Origin: Allolobophora icterica
Lineage: Eukaryota > Annelida > Clitellata > Crassiclitellata > Lumbricidae
Length of the DNA: 64,000 nucleotides
NCBI GenBank assembly: GCA_963556255.1
Contig: OY744614.1
Location: 33,685,832 to 33,749,831 of the forward strand
Direction of reading: 5' to 3'
Numbering within the stretch: the first letter of the stretch is position 1; the number at the start of each line of letters is the position of its first letter. Positions 1-12,245 of the stretch are shown piece by piece. The notes beneath the pieces are model-generated. The model did not search any database, was not told where the DNA came from, and saw only the letters and a program-made list of their open reading frames with translations. A program made the translations under genes and the position numbers.

Positions 1-846
1 ACGCGAGAAAATCTAAGCTTAATTTTTGGGCCTTTTTATAGCCTACCCTCAGGCTCAAGGAATTTATAGCCTTTTACAGAAGTGAAGTAATTGTTTAGGA
101 AAATATTTGAACCATGTATGCGCTGGTAATGCAATCGTAGAAAGTAGCATTGTGAATCGATTAATCTTATTTAGTTGCTATGTTGAATGCGTCATCGGAT
201 GATTGACCGGGCATATAATGGCACACAACTTGAAGAAGTTGTGCTTGTCAGTTACCACATTTGTTCATGTAATCATCTATTTGAAATGTGTCTACAGGCT
301 ATATGTAGGCCTAATTCCGTAATAATTATAAACAAATCTATTACAATGTTGTCACATTCACATAAATGCTACTTACTTACTTCAACTTGACTTAAGCCTT
401 TTTCGTTTTATATGATGCGATTTTCTAGGCTTTTAATGTAAGTCTTCTGGTGAAAATGGAGGAACAATCCTTTCTAAACGCCTTTGCCACCCCAAATGCC
501 CACCCCTAACCCCACTAGGAGCAAAGAGCGCAGTGGACGACTGAGTCCTCGCCGATATAATCGAGTCCCGCGAGATAAGCAGTCTGAAAGAAGGACGATG
601 GAGGACATCAACGCAGAAGATGGTGTCTCAGTAAAAACACCGATGGAAAGGCAACGAGAAACCACCTCCCTAAACTTCTCGAGTTGCATTTAGCCATTCG
701 AAGTTAGAGCCTGCCCAGGGGCAGAGAACTTGAACAGATGTACAACCTTGCACGTACAATTATTTAGTAGGCCTTAAGGATCACAAAATGTTACTGCTCA
801 CGCGGCAGGCCAAAGCGCGCACGGCGGAAAAAAATTAGAGGGAACA

Positions 847-1004
847 TTGGTACTGACTAGGGCTGGTACTGATTAACAAAGTTAATCGATTAATATCCAA
901 TATTTAAATTCAATTAATAGGCAATTTGGTACTGACTACTGCTGGTACTGATTAAAAAAATTAATCGATTAATATCCAATATTTAAGTTCAATTACTCAA
1001 TTAA
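847..1004. repeat. 79-bp tandem duplication, hAT-like end
   Basis: A block starting TTGGTACTGAC at 847 recurs at 926, a period of 79. Both copies contain CTGGTACTGATTAA and ATTAATCGATTAATATCC. The first copy reads TAGGGCTGGTAC at its start, which resembles hAT terminal repeats. Related TTAATCGATT motifs reappear at about 1290-1330. No matching right terminus or target duplication was found, so the transposon assignment is tentative. Confidence 0.4.
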
Positions 1005-2174
1005 ATTCATTTATTTTGGTATCTATTACATAAAACGTGAAAAACTGTTAAAAAATTTAGTCACTGAGTCAGTTACTACGTCATCAATGTGTTTGAACCA
1101 AACTGTTTATTGCAATGAAGACAGTTAATTTTGTCGCCATCTTCGACTTTTCCATCAGCATTTACCTTAAATGCAAAACAATTGCTTAATTTTCCACTTT
1201 TGGAACGTTTTGCATTATCATTGTTTACTTCGGAATTGGCCACTCCACATCATGAAATAAGTAAGAAAATTGACCGAATAACTGAAATTAATCGATTAAA
1301 ATGGTTAATGTTTAATCGATTCATTAATCATGAAAATCCACTTACTCATTTACATACCCCAAGAGGATCACAGACTGAGTTGCCATATGCAGTCTCCCAT
1401 TTGTATACTAACACACTTGGCAGTGCTTAAGTGGCTGACAGAGTCCATAGCAAGTGATAGTGCAGAAGTAAGACATCATTTTTGCCTTGTTTTAACTCTT
1501 TAGATATTATGTTTATTGTTTACATTGGAAACTATCTACATATCGTAATTTGTGCGTGAACCTAAATATTCTTATATGCTAAGACATTTTGACTGTGAAA
1601 GACAAGTACTTTAAGTATGTTACAGATCAGACAGGTACTTGCAGACTTTATAAGGGCATTTCCAGGTTTTGAGACCTCTTACCCATGTTATCCTGGGTTT
1701 TGAAAAGCCTATTTAACAATTGAAATTCGAGGTGCCGCTGCAGAGTGTGTTGCCCATGCTTAATGGCCCTTGTGACGTGCTCTCTGAAAAGACTTGAGTT
1801 GAAATTTATGATGGTTAAGACAGGACAGTAATGTCTTGTTCTGATGATTAGATATCGTGTTACGGATCTTCAAAAGGTCTTCAGTGTCGGTGCTCAGTGA
1901 CTGGCAATGTCGTTTATAAATTGTTATGGCGCTGCGCTGTCAGCCTGTATGACCTGTCACTCATACTGGGAGCAATCTGCAGTCTGAAAAGAGGAAGCTT
2001 GGCACTGAATGATGTGGTCACAGCTGGATATCAGTCTGTCTCCTTTTCGGCATCTTTGTATGGTTAGCGCATCTGAATGGTTACTGTTTGGCCAATACTT
2101 TTGTGCTGTTAAAGTGTTCTGGTTTTGTTCATGCTGGAGTTTATTTTCCTGATGGTTGGGATGGTCTTGTTAGT

Positions 2175-2700
2175 GTAGTCACTGTAGTGCTTAGTGTGCT
2201 GAACTGTCGACCCAGAGATCAGGGTTCATGTCCCTGCCAGGACAGAAAGATACGGCAAGATATCTCTTCCATAGCACCCGTTGTGTAAAGGTAAAGGTTT
2301 TTCGAGTGTCAGACCTGGTGCTGATCTCTGGTGTTAAGCCATCAGCCCTTAGGTGGCATTGCCATACATTGGCGGTAGGTTACCAGGTCTTCCCCAAACC
2401 CAAGGTTACCTGCACAGTGAAACTGCTACTCATTTTACTGCTGATTCTAGGTAGTTTAAGGCGGAATTGACCTTTGTGGGGCTAGCGGGTTTTGAACCCA
2501 CTTCCTTCTGCTCTTTGTGCCTGTCCGTTACCATTCAGGTATCGCCCTGCCCCATCCGTTATGTGATTGGCTGTAAAGGAGTACATCAAGTTCACTGTTG
2601 GTTGGATGATGGCAAGGTAGAGAACTGCCCTCATGTGTCAAGGCTAAGAAAATGAAACGGCAGTGATCTTCTTGCACATGGCTACATCATCTTTTTGTTG
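2175..2700 (+). mobile_element. SINE family A copy, interrupted by another SINE
   Basis: The left part (2175-2286) has a tRNA-like B box (GGGTTCATGTCC at about 2222) followed by the family body up to CTCTTCCATAGCACCCG. The right part (2553-2700) continues the body: GAGTACATC, GGATGATGGCAAGG, CCTCATGTGTCAAGGCTAAGAAAATGAA. Other copies in the window (minus strand 8935-9245; plus strand 12030-12245, 44530-44795, 51708-51880) are continuous across this point, which shows that the middle is an insertion. Confidence 0.6.
2287..2552 (-). mobile_element. tRNA-derived SINE nested in SINE A
   Basis: On the minus strand the sequence begins with a tRNA-like head: an A-box-like ATACCTGAATGGTAACGG and a B box GGTTCAAAACC (plus-strand 2489-2500 region), closing with CCGCTAGCCCC. 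The 3' end is a CCTTTA-type tail at about 2287. Flanks read CACCCGTTGTGT (2275-2286) and CATCCGTTATGT (2553-2564), 10 of 12 identical, which fits a diverged target-site duplication. The family name is unknown to me. Confidence 0.55.
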
Positions 2701-3189
2701 GCCTAAATGATTCCTTGTCCAGCAGGAAACCATTACCGGCAGCCTTTTCCTAACGGTTTTACATCCTGTTCTTTGTCTCGTTGACATTTAGACTTGGCAG
2801 TGGTCGTGTTATGACGTTTACATGAATTGTGCCTTGGCAGCTGCGGTTTGTTCTCTCTGAACTCTTTGAAGATGCTTTTCGCTCTTTGTTTCTTTCTCTC
2901 GATTGAACTGTATTGTTTCCTCGTGTGTTGCTCTACGACCGTACCAGTTTGGCGCCAGTTTGAAAAAAACTACGTGTCGCTGTTTATGACTGTGCCGTCC
3001 TCTTTACCTATGCTTGCTTGAACTATAGGTTGAGTGACTGTTAGATATGCTGGACATGTCGTATCTTTTTTCTGGCTTTATGTAATTCTATGTTGGAGGT
3101 TGATTGATAGCTGCCGTGTGGGTCATCTACCACTTTATGTTACATAGTTGGATGAATATATTGGATGGTATATATACACTTATATATAT

Positions 3190-3395
3190 ATATGCTAAGA
3201 GACATCATGGAGGGAAGGATGGAGGGGAGAAAGACGCGAGGAAGACCGAGGGCAATGCTGCTAGACTGGATGATGACAAAAGAAGAAGGATACAGTGGAC
3301 TGAAGAGAAGAGCACAAGACAGAGAACGATGGCGTCATTGGTCATACGAACCTGCCAATGGGCAGAGAACATAAAGAAGAAGATATATACACTTA
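3190..3395 (+). mobile_element. LINE 3' fragment (RT C-terminus)
   Basis: The frame from about 3190 reads [12 protein letters not shown], then [14 protein letters not shown], ending EPANGQRT. This is the usual C-terminal signature of some non-LTR reverse transcriptases (GRPR..W.D......AQDR..WR). Nothing upstream codes for the rest of the RT, so it is a severely 5'-truncated copy. A similar ending occurs at 4955-5027 (REEWRRGILEPACRQR). Confidence 0.5.
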
Positions 3396-3471
3396 CCGGG
3401 AGTATGTGCATCATAGTTATGTTTAGTAACTGTCAGTCAGTAAGTACATTCATAAAACTGAATCTGCCAAT

Positions 3472-3920
3472 GGCAACTGTTGGTAGCATCCTTTATGGGC
3501 AGCTGTTAGTAGCACCCTTTGTGGGCTACTGTTAGTAGCATCCTTTGTGGGCTACTGTTAGTAGAACCCTTTGTGGGCTACTGTTAGTAGCATCCTTTGT
3601 GGGCTACTGTTATAGTAGCATCCTTTGTCTGCAACTGTTAATAGCACCCTTTGTGGGCTACTGTTAGTAGCATCCTTTGTTGGCAACTGTTAGTAGCACC
3701 CTTTGTGGGCAACTGTTAGTAGCACCCTTTGTGGGCAACTGTTAGTAGCACCCTTTGTGAGCAACTGTTGTTATCACCCTTTGTGGGCAACTGTCAGTAG
3801 CACCCTTTGCGGACTACTGTTTGTAGTGTACCCTTTGTGGACTACTGTTTGTAGTGTACCCTTTGTGGGCTACTGTTAGTAGCACCCTTTGTGGGCTACT
3901 GTTAATAGCACCCTTTGTAC
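3472..3920. repeat. 26-bp minisatellite
   Basis: About 16-17 imperfect head-to-tail copies of a 26-bp unit, consensus GGGCWACTGTTAGTAGCACC followed by CTTTGT. Variants alternate CACCC/CATCC and GGGCAAC/GGGCTAC, and some units near 3825-3865 have TTTGTAGTGTACC. There are no unique spacers, so it is a tandem satellite rather than a CRISPR-type array. Confidence 0.9.
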
Positions 3921-4954
3921 TTATTTCATCCATTTTCAACCTTGGCCATCTGGATGCCAAGCAGTTTTAATCACCGGTCAGGTGGACATTTGTATCTGTG
4001 CAGTTTGTCCTTTATATATATGAGATGACCTGCATATTGGTTCCTTGAAGACTTTGTTATACTTTGTTGAAGTTCATCTTTGATTTATGCCTATTCCTCT
4101 TCATCGACCTTAATCACGTGTCTGGCTAGTGATGCTCTTTCTCCCATGTGCGCATTCAGGTTTCAGTGTTTGAGAGTGTATTACGTAATCACTGACATTT
4201 CTCTTACATATTCACCCTTGGATATGGATAAAATACGAAGGTTGCATATTACTGGAGCGGATATGGACTTATTTTTGGCAAGCCTGACTTTTCCAAGGAC
4301 TGCCCTTTGTCTGCCTACCCGCCAGCATTTAGCCGGCTTGTGAGCTGTGCCGTGTTTGAGTGTTTGAAGCGGGCTAGGCTGCGGCCGCTATGTTATACCA
4401 GTATGCTGAATTTACCCAGCAGGCTTGCAACCGCCGTTAGGATGTTCAAGACACATGCCGCTGGCTGATGCCTCAGCACTGACGTCCGTCTGGCCTAGGG
4501 GTGATCCTTTCAGTCATTATTTAGCTCGGCTCTGCTGTTAAGGAATGGTGTGGGCTAGGGAAAGGGCATTTAGTCTTCTGCTGCTGCCCTGCATAATCTG
4601 CTTGTGGAAAGTTGAACTTATGACTACTCGGCTTCACTGGCGCCTTTGGTGGGCAGTAGACGCAGGTCTTACAGGCTCTTGATGGCAATGCATTAGGCTT
4701 TAACTTGCCTTAATTCATATATTAATATATATTGATATATCTTTGGATTTCTCAGTGACCATGTATTATGTGTAGACATTGTATGGAAATAGGAAATTTA
4801 ACATTACAACAATTTTATATTGCCCTGTGCCCTATCTATGGTTTAGAATTTAGGTATTTATGATTACGTAGTCATTAGTTTTGTACTGTGTTAAACTCTA
4901 TTTACCATTAGTTTTTTGTGTATACTTTTTGATGCGTTATCAATGATGAAACCA

Positions 4955-5027
4955 CTAAAACGTCGAGAGGAGTGGCGACGTGGGATACTTGAACCTGCCT
5001 GCAGGCAGAGAAAAAAAAGAAGATAGA
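4955..5027 (+). mobile_element. LINE C-terminal remnant
   Basis: The short frame reads LKRREEWRRGILEPACRQRKK, matching the ending of the fragment at 3190-3395 ([10 protein letters not shown]...EPANGQR). An A-rich AAAAAAAAGAAG tail follows. Only the terminal about 20 codons remain. Confidence 0.35.
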
Positions 5028-5081
5028 AAATGAATTTGTTAAAACATGACCATGTTATAGGGTGGTTCTTGATTGACGGCC

Positions 5082-5239
<158 letters not shown>

Positions 5240-5475
5240 GTACTGTTCCTAATTAAGCCTTGCTTTGCCTGAGCAGTTTGAAAGTCTTACGTTGTGCAGT
5301 GTAATTTATCATTGTTGAAGTTTAAGCACTGTGAAACATTATGCAGTAGAAGATCTTTGTTCTTTCCAGACATTAAAGAGAAAGTCTGTTAATTGTATTC
5401 TAGTCTGCACTTGTTAAACTTCTTTAATGGAGGAGTTGTTCTGTCAATGGCATAAATATTCTGACTCGTTTGTGC

Positions 5476-5526
5476 TCATCATCAACATCATCATCATCAT
5501 CATCAGCCGCTTCATCATCATCATCA

Positions 5527-5581
<55 letters not shown>

Positions 5582-5610
5582 GCCGCTGCATCATCATCAT
5601 CATCATCATT
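5476..5610. repeat. (CAT)n/(ATC)n trinucleotide repeat
   Basis: CAT/ATC repeat with two embedded CAGCCGCTTC/CAGCCGCTGC interruptions, at 5505 and 5580. It yields spurious poly-Ile, poly-His, poly-Ser and poly-Met/Asp frames. Confidence 0.95.
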
Positions 5611-5746
5611 GTAATATACAGTGTTAGATGTTGTTGTTATTTTTTTTATTCTTATGTATGCATTTAAGTTTCTTGGCCCTCACAACTTGGGTTGTCATGG
5701 AGTTGCTCAGTTACATCAGTATGCCTCAAGGAACTTTGGTGAACAT

Positions 5747-5962
5747 TTAAGTCCTGTTTAAGTCTTGTTCTAAATCAGTCAGTTGTCTGCTGGTGGGATC
5801 AATTGACCACAGGTGGTTACAGTGCCAGGTGGTAGGCAGGCTGTTCCAGACAGATGGTTCCAGTAACAGGCGAAACTCCTTGAACCATGTCTCTAGTTCT
5901 GGTTGCAGGAATGTGGAGATCCCATGGCAGGATTGTATTCTTTCAATAAAATTATGTTCCAA
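5747..5962 (-). mobile_element. LINE C-terminal remnant
   Basis: The minus frame contains LEPSVWNSLPTTWHCNHLW. The WNSLP element is a hallmark near the C-terminus of CR1/L2/Jockey-group reverse transcriptases. The reading frame is short and the remainder of the protein is absent, so this is a decayed 5'-truncated copy. Confidence 0.4.
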
Positions 5963-6035
5963 TTTTCACTTGATTGTACCTTCTTAAATTCTCTTATGTA
6001 GTGTATCGTTCAGTGGGGTTGTGTATTGTGATTAA

Positions 6036-6085
6036 GTAAGTAAGTATATTCTTTATTAAGAAGTGCTAGCAAACGCACAGCAGTT
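6036..6085 (-). mobile_element. LINE 3' tail with (TTAC)n
   Basis: AAGTAAGTAAGTATATTCTT precedes TATTAAGAAG and CAAACGCACAGC. It is closely similar to 40818-40865 (AAGTAAGTAAGTATGTTCTT, then CAAACGCACCG). Read on the minus strand both end in AATAAAGAA followed by a TTAC-type microsatellite, the normal look of a LINE 3' terminus. Only the extreme 3' end is present. Confidence 0.45.
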
Positions 6086-6950
6086 TACAAGAAAGATAAT
6101 ACAGCATATTATTTCGTATTACATATTTTCTAGTGTATTGATTGGCAGGGGCGTCTACACCATAGAAACCTTGGAGCAAATGCTCCATCCAAGAAATAGG
6201 GGGAAAATCTGTCAGTGTGTGTGCCACCATTTTAGTGGGGAAAGAAAGGGGAAGGGTAAGAAGAGGGGGCGGTGAAGGGGAAGTTGCTCCAATGACTTAG
6301 GGGGGATAGACGCCCCTGTTGATTGGTAGTGTTGTGTATTGTGGTTATTTAGTGTATTGATTGATAGTGTTGTGTATAGTGATTAGTGTATTGATTGGTA
6401 GTGTTGTACTATGGACGAGGAACTGTAAAATACTACAATTGGATCTGCAAATTGTGTTGCTGATAATTGGCTCGATAGGCAGAGCTCTGATTTTATGATC
6501 TGTATTGATTGCACACACACAGGTAGATGTGAGTTTAATCATCAGAGCATTTTGTTTCTGCAGTCCAGTGAAATTTAAATTATATTTGTGAGCTGACATT
6601 TCATTAGAAGAAAAGTTATTTAACAGTCAAATTTTAACTTTTCCAAAAGACTGACTGCTAAAATAGTATTGTTGATTATTTCACAATAAAAATCGACAGT
6701 GTGCCAGTGGTACAATGTAATTTTTTTGTCATTGATGGATTCATTTGCTTTTCATAGCCCTTTTGGTCCGTGCTAAGCTGTGGCAGTGGGCATTATCTTT
6801 CATGTACTGCTGTGCTATTACTTCTGTAATTCTGTCTTTTTATATGCAGACTAATGATGAAGAGACACTATAATTAGGTGAAGCACCTGTAAGAAGAGTA
6901 GAATTGCTCAACATATCAAGTATAAGTTATACTACAAGGATTACCTGTAT

Positions 6951-7349
6951 TAGAGTTGTACCAATATAACTTTTTGCCGATTATGCCGATACTGCGTGTA
7001 GCCAATCATTGAAAAAGCTATACTGAGTATGAAGCCGATTATTTCATTATCGCACAAAAACTAGGCGCATGACATTGTATAAGGAGTTTCCAGTCCTGTA
7101 TATAATAGGTCCTTGGTTTCTACGGTGCCTAGTAAGTAACTAGTGCAATGCTAAATATAAATCAGTGATAAGAAACAAAACATCTAGATATTTGGACTCA
7201 TTTTTCTTTTTGTGACGATTATTTTGCAAAACCGTCAATTGTAAATTGTTACATCGGCACCGATGATTTTTTGCCGATGCCGATTATGCCGATTGCTCTA
7301 ATAATCGGTGGCCCGATTACGAGATGGCAGATTAATCGGTACAGCTCTA
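6951..7349. mobile_element. hAT-type MITE, family TAGAGCTGTACC, copy 1
   Basis: It begins TAGAGTTGTACCAATATAAC and ends ATTAATCGGTACAGCTCTA, forming inverted termini of about 14 bp. The flanks are ACCTGTAT (6943-6950) and ACCTGTGT (7350-7357), an 8-bp duplication with one change. It carries no transposase frame. The interior shares blocks with the copy at 23479-23824 (GTGCCTAGTAAGTA, AAGAAACAAAACAT, TTGCCGA..ATGCCGATACTGC). Confidence 0.85.
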
Positions 7350-8567
7350 ACCTGTGTACATGGTTTTTAAAGCAACTGCCGTAACACACTTGATGTCAAT
7401 CTTTGTAGGATATATCACTAAGTCCCTGAAGGAACCAGTTGCACTGCTGTGGCTTAGTTAAATATATAAGTATGCATGAATATTTTACTTGGACATCTGT
7501 TTAGGCATTACCTTATACGGAGTCGTTAGAGCATATACAGTTGCAGGTAAAACCAGGTGTAGTGAGTGATTATACAAATCCATGCATATGTTATGCAACA
7601 CAACCATTTAAACAGAATTATACCAAGAGCACTTAGGTGGTAAATCGGTCACCAAAGTCATATGCACCTGTTTATGCCTAATCCAACGATCCTACAACCG
7701 TAGTATAAAGACTGACTTCATTGCTTGACATTGGCATGCACAATGATGGGTGACAGATACATTGTGATTTCTATGGAAGCAGATATTAAATACTTTAAGG
7801 AAGTTTTTAAAGAACCTGGGAGAACAATGCATACCAGTAATCAGTAAGTATGGGATCAAGAACCTGTACTATTATATTGATCTAGAAGTAATGGAAACTC
7901 TCAGAAAGCAGTTTTGGCTTAATGTCATTCATTCATTCTCTCTATCATCAGCCTTAATGCGCTAATCTGTGGAGAATTCTGTCAATCTTTCTGCAACTGT
8001 GGTCTTCGTTTTTGGTACTGGCTTGGCGGGGAGGGGGTACGAGAATAGGAGGGAAAGGAGGGAGTTTGTTGTTCTGGGTTCATTATTCTCATCTGCTTGT
8101 CCGGAAATTGTCTCTATTTTTGTCGACTCATCATCTGGTTTCGGTGATGAGCCCCTCTGGAATTGCCTGCCTGAGCATCGGCAGTGGTTTCCGTAATGTA
8201 CCCTGGTTGAATAGATGATGGAGTCCGCCATGTGCCATTCGATAGGCATCAGGTTTTAACTGATTCTGGCAAGAGCTTCACAGTATGTATGCCTACAAAT
8301 GAAATTGAACATCTGATATAGCCGAAAAAAGTCAGTTTAGAACTCGGTTGAAAGTATTCTAGTCGCAGGAGACTAAGTTTAGCATCTGAAATTGTGAAAA
8401 CAAGCTGTTTTAGAATCTAAGAAAAATCCATCGTGTAATTAGTTTCGTTTTCAATAGTCTGTCATAGCTCTACTGTATATATGCTTTCAGTTTTGAAAGC
8501 GAAATTTAGAAATGTTACCATTTAGTTAAGCTAGACCATGATGTTTTCAATTGATTTGGAGTCTTGG

Positions 8568-8650
8568 ACTAAGAACCAGTTTCTTCTGTGCATGAACTAA
8601 GAACCAGTTTCTTCTGTGCATGAACTAAGGACCAGTTTCTTCTGTGCATG
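8568..8650. repeat. 28-bp tandem triplication
   Basis: Three consecutive copies of AACTAAGAACCAGTTTCTTC plus TGTGCATG. The copies are nearly identical (one A to G change in the third), so the expansion is recent. Confidence 0.9.
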
Positions 8651-8689
8651 TAGCAGATGAAAACAGGCAATGGTTGGTTTTGTTGTTGT

Positions 8690-8945
8690 TGATGTTGGAA
8701 GAAGAAGAATGCAAAGATAGATTGTGGAGGAGAATGCAAGAAGAATATGGAGAAGAATGCAATAGGAACGTGGAGAAGAGTGCAAGATGAATATGGAGGA
8801 GAGAAATGTAAAAAGAATGCAGAGAAGAGTGCAAGAAGAATGCGGAAAAGAGTGCAAGAGAAGAATGGGGAGAAGAAGGTGTGTAGAAGAGGAGGAGGAG
8901 GAGGAGGAAGGAAGGAAGGAAGGAAGGATGGAAGGAAGGAGAAGA
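8690..8945. repeat. Purine-rich degenerate minisatellite
   Basis: A tract dominated by GAAGAATG, AGAGTGCAAGA and GGAGAAG elements ends in GGAAGGAAGGAAGGAAGG. It creates a Ser/Leu-rich open frame on the minus strand and a Lys/Arg-rich frame on the plus strand, neither resembling a real protein. Confidence 0.8.
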
Positions 8946-9245
8946 AGAGTCTTTTAAGCTAACCTGGCTAGTCAACCATGGGTTTGAAGTGTTAGTGACT
9001 TTAGTTTCCTTAGCCTCAGCATGTGAGGGGAGACGGCCAATTCTCTGTCTCACCATCCAATCTTCCCACAAACAATGTACCATCTTTGTATTAATTTTTC
9101 TGGAGTTTGCTAGGAGGCAAAGTGGAACAACAACAAACAGCAGTATCTCAAAACAACTTTTTGCTGTGGCAAGGATTTAAAACCCTACCTCTGGGTTGAC
9201 AGCCTAGCCTGCTAACCATTAGGCTGTTGTGCACAGGTGTTGTTG
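8935..9245 (-). mobile_element. SINE family A, near full-length
   Basis: The minus strand starts with a tRNA-like head: A-box-like CCTAATGGTTAGCAGGCTAG (about 9210-9230) and B box GGTTTTAAATCC (about 9173-9184). The body follows: GCCTCCTAGCAAACTCC, GGATGGTGAGACAGAGAATT, CTCACATGCTGAGGCTAAGG, CTAACACTTCAAACCCATGG, then AAGACTCTTCTTCT. The same blocks in the same order occur in the copies at 12030, 44530 and 51708. Pol III promoter boxes and dispersed copies identify a tRNA-derived SINE. Confidence 0.75.
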
Positions 9246-12029
9246 GAAAGGATCCAAACGTCTTGCTCCAGTAAGAAGCTGATATGTGAGTAAGACTAGC
9301 AGGAAGCAAAACAGGCAACAGCATGTACAATGTATTGGTTGTATTTCACTGCAAAAGGAGGCCAGTGGTATAGAATTATAATAATAGATCTATTATTATA
9401 TTTTCAAGGAATATTACTATTGAAAGAGTCCATTATACAAACCATAGATTTGAGGTTTACACCGATTTGGCAGAGCTTATGTAGTGTTTCTCAGCTCATT
9501 ATTGTGCACAGACTGTGTCTAAGCAACGCCTGTGGCAAACACATGCCTGCATGAAATTAATTTAATTGACAAATTACTAATTAAGTGCTGTTATGCTGCT
9601 TTGATATTAGATTTCGAGTTTGTTCAACCCGTCACAGTTGTCATTGTATTGCCAAGTGTATGGGTATTTGGTAATGAAATGTGGAATATTACACTGGCAC
9701 ACAGTATGCACGACTGTCTGATAAAAGCAGACAGTAATACTGTATGGCACTCGGACATAACTGTGGTTAGACAGTGATTTAACAATTGTCTATTATTTGA
9801 CTACCAAGCTGATTTTCCAGTAATAAACCACAATGTGACATACAATGTGACATGCCTGTGATCATTATTGCCACCTGAGTGTCTGCAGTTCCTAAACATT
9901 GCCTTTCAAATTGCAATGAGTATCATGTATTATTTGAAATGCGATGAGCTAACCATTGAGCTGAACACGGAATATGGCACTTAATATGAATTTTTCGGCT
10001 TGTTGTTGCAGTGGGCTCATTGATTTATCGCTTGGCATCGTGCCAGGCTGATGATTAAGTCCGGCTGAATACTCTGACTACTGGCATTCTAGTCCGATTG
10101 CATCAAATGTAAATGCAAATACTCAGGTTTTTCTATAGCGACCAACCGTATGTCCTCAGCGGTGCTCGTTTTTCAATACATTTATCGGGTGAGGTCCTTC
10201 ACCACGGCTGCCCGTTGAATTTGGTGCCATGCCATGTAAAGTCTCGTCTATGGACTGGATCGTGCTCGTTCAAGATTCATTTCCTGTTATTCATGAATGC
10301 AAACTCTGGCTTGTAACAGTCTTTTATAAAGCCAGTCAAGGTCATGGGCTAAGTGGGCATGAAAAGGGCAAACAGTGTCTCGGGTGGCTTAGACACATTG
10401 AGAATGGGTGTCAAAACATCTATCCAGGTGGCATATACTGTTTTCCATCATTCCAGGCCAGTAAGCTGCTCCTCTTGATTGCCAGAGAGCATGGAATTAG
10501 CAAAGACTGCGATGGATAGATAATATAAATGGCGACATAAACATCACTTGTTGATCAGTGTAGTGGTAAACATAATTTTCAGGTATGCATAACAACCTAA
10601 AGTACAGATAAGCAGTGTATTTTAGGTTTGTTACTTGTTTACAAGCAAAATGTGAACAGTTTTCACAATTTTGCAATTCCACAGTGGATTTCGCATAAAA
10701 AACTATAAATTAGTCAGTGTATTAAGTCCTATAATCATGTTAGTGCAGCAGTTTTGCAATATTCCACTTCTGTCGTAGAATAATCAGGTGTCTGGGTTGA
10801 CAGCGGCTTGTACCCTATAAAATTTATAAGGCAATTATCATGTAGATGTTTGTCAGGATTTTTGCAGCTGTTGCTGAGCTGAGCATTAGTGAGCAAAAGA
10901 GCAGCATGTACTCATGAACAAGCGCCGACAAGAACCCTTTGTTTGGTCGCCGCCGGCCGAGGGTTTTACATTTTGCATGACAGTCACTGGCTGTGGGTGG
11001 ATATTTTCTGATTGTGTCATTTGTTGTGACGCTACACGGCCGTGGACGTAACTGCTACTTGTTGCTTGTTTTCATTTCTGTGGGATGTCACCTGGTTTCT
11101 TTTGCCATCTGCTGTACACTTTATGCCGTTTTAAAGCAGGTACATGTAGCTGCTTTCGATCTTGTGCTGAGAGCAGACGCCTATTTGCAAATTTGTCCTA
11201 GTTGCATCTGTTTTGAGCTGTGGCGTTTTTTTTTTATTTCTTTGGGCTTTTTGGAAGGTCTGCCAAACTGTACATTCATCTTACTTATAAAGTGTACATT
11301 CATCTTGGTTATAAAGTTTAAGAAAGAGTATTGAGTGGTAATTTTAGTCCTATACTATTACTAAACTTCTGAGGGAACAGGCATTTCAGAATGCTAGTTA
11401 TGATAGCATAGTGCTATAGCACTAGTTGCTAACCAATTACCATGAAGATTAGGTTTCGTGGAATATATCAGAGATGTAAGGGACAGCCGAGTTGTAAAAC
11501 TCTACCAAGCACTGACATATCTGTCCTATGGGAGCAGGCCAATCCTTCTAGTAAAATTATTGTACCAGCCTTTATCAGAGGCATCTGGAAACACTGCCTG
11601 ATATCCCTCTGGTATTGCTTTCATTACTGTTTGAAAAGTTGTATATTAAATCGTTTATATGAACGCCAATTACTGTACTGTTGGTTTGCCACTGATAACC
11701 ATGCAAAATCCTTCAAAATCAACTCTTTATTTGGACCCCGTTTACTGAAAGTCATAGACCAACTTTCGTCCTTGTTTGCCACTGAGGTCATAAAAGGGAT
11801 CATAAATCGAAACAGGTCCCAACTTTCAGGTCTAATATCTCCGAAACTATCCCACGTACGCAAAAGTTTATTTATTGCCCTTATTAACGGTGGGCTTATT
11901 TCTCCAGGGAGGCCGCTGGTTCACTAATGTCAACAGTTTAATAAGCCTGCGTGTGATGTTGCTGTTTTGAGCCTGGGTCACAGTTATCCATTGTTGCACT
12001 TTTGGGCATGTAGCATGAACAGTGTTAGA
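9246..12029. other. No recognisable feature
   Basis: No exon with supporting homology, no clear repeat structure and no RNA gene was seen. Open frames here are short and look random. Confidence 0.5.
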
Positions 12030-12245
12030 AAAGGTAATTTGAGATTTCTGCTTCACTTGTGCCCCCTAGCCAACTCGGCTGTAATGAGTACACTGAGCCT
12101 ACACTGTCGATGGGAAGGTGAGACAGCGAGGGAGAGGACTGGCCACTTGCTCTCATATGCCAAGGTTAAGAAAATGAAGTTGCTGACGCTTCATACCCAT
12201 GGCTGCCTTTCAGGGTTAGGTTCAAGGACTACTCTTCTTCTGAGC
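12030..12245 (+). mobile_element. SINE family A, 5'-truncated
   Basis: It carries the body blocks GCCAACTCGGCTGTAATGAG, GATGGGAAGGTGAGACAGCG, GGGAGAGGACTGGCCACTTG, AAAATGAAGTTGCTGACGC, TTCATACCCATGGCTGCC and a terminal GACTACTCTTCTTCT. The tRNA-like head with the B box is missing. Confidence 0.7.

Noticed and set aside
484..693. Open frame considered as the first coding exon (basic, Arg/Ser-rich)
   Set aside because: It ends in a stop before any plausible donor, does not resemble a p160 N-terminus, and the region ends with a CCTGCCCAGGGGCAGAGAA motif like the LINE fragments downstream.
3472..3920. CRISPR-like repeat array
   Set aside because: Units are directly adjacent without unique spacers and lie in a eukaryotic locus; it is a minisatellite.
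8597..9083. Minus-strand Ser/Leu-rich protein of about 150 residues
   Set aside because: It reads through a purine-rich minisatellite and the end of a SINE.
11442..11927. 161-codon plus-strand open frame
   Set aside because: The composition looks random and there are no recognisable motifs. An overlapping minus-strand frame exists, and no splice or homology evidence was found.
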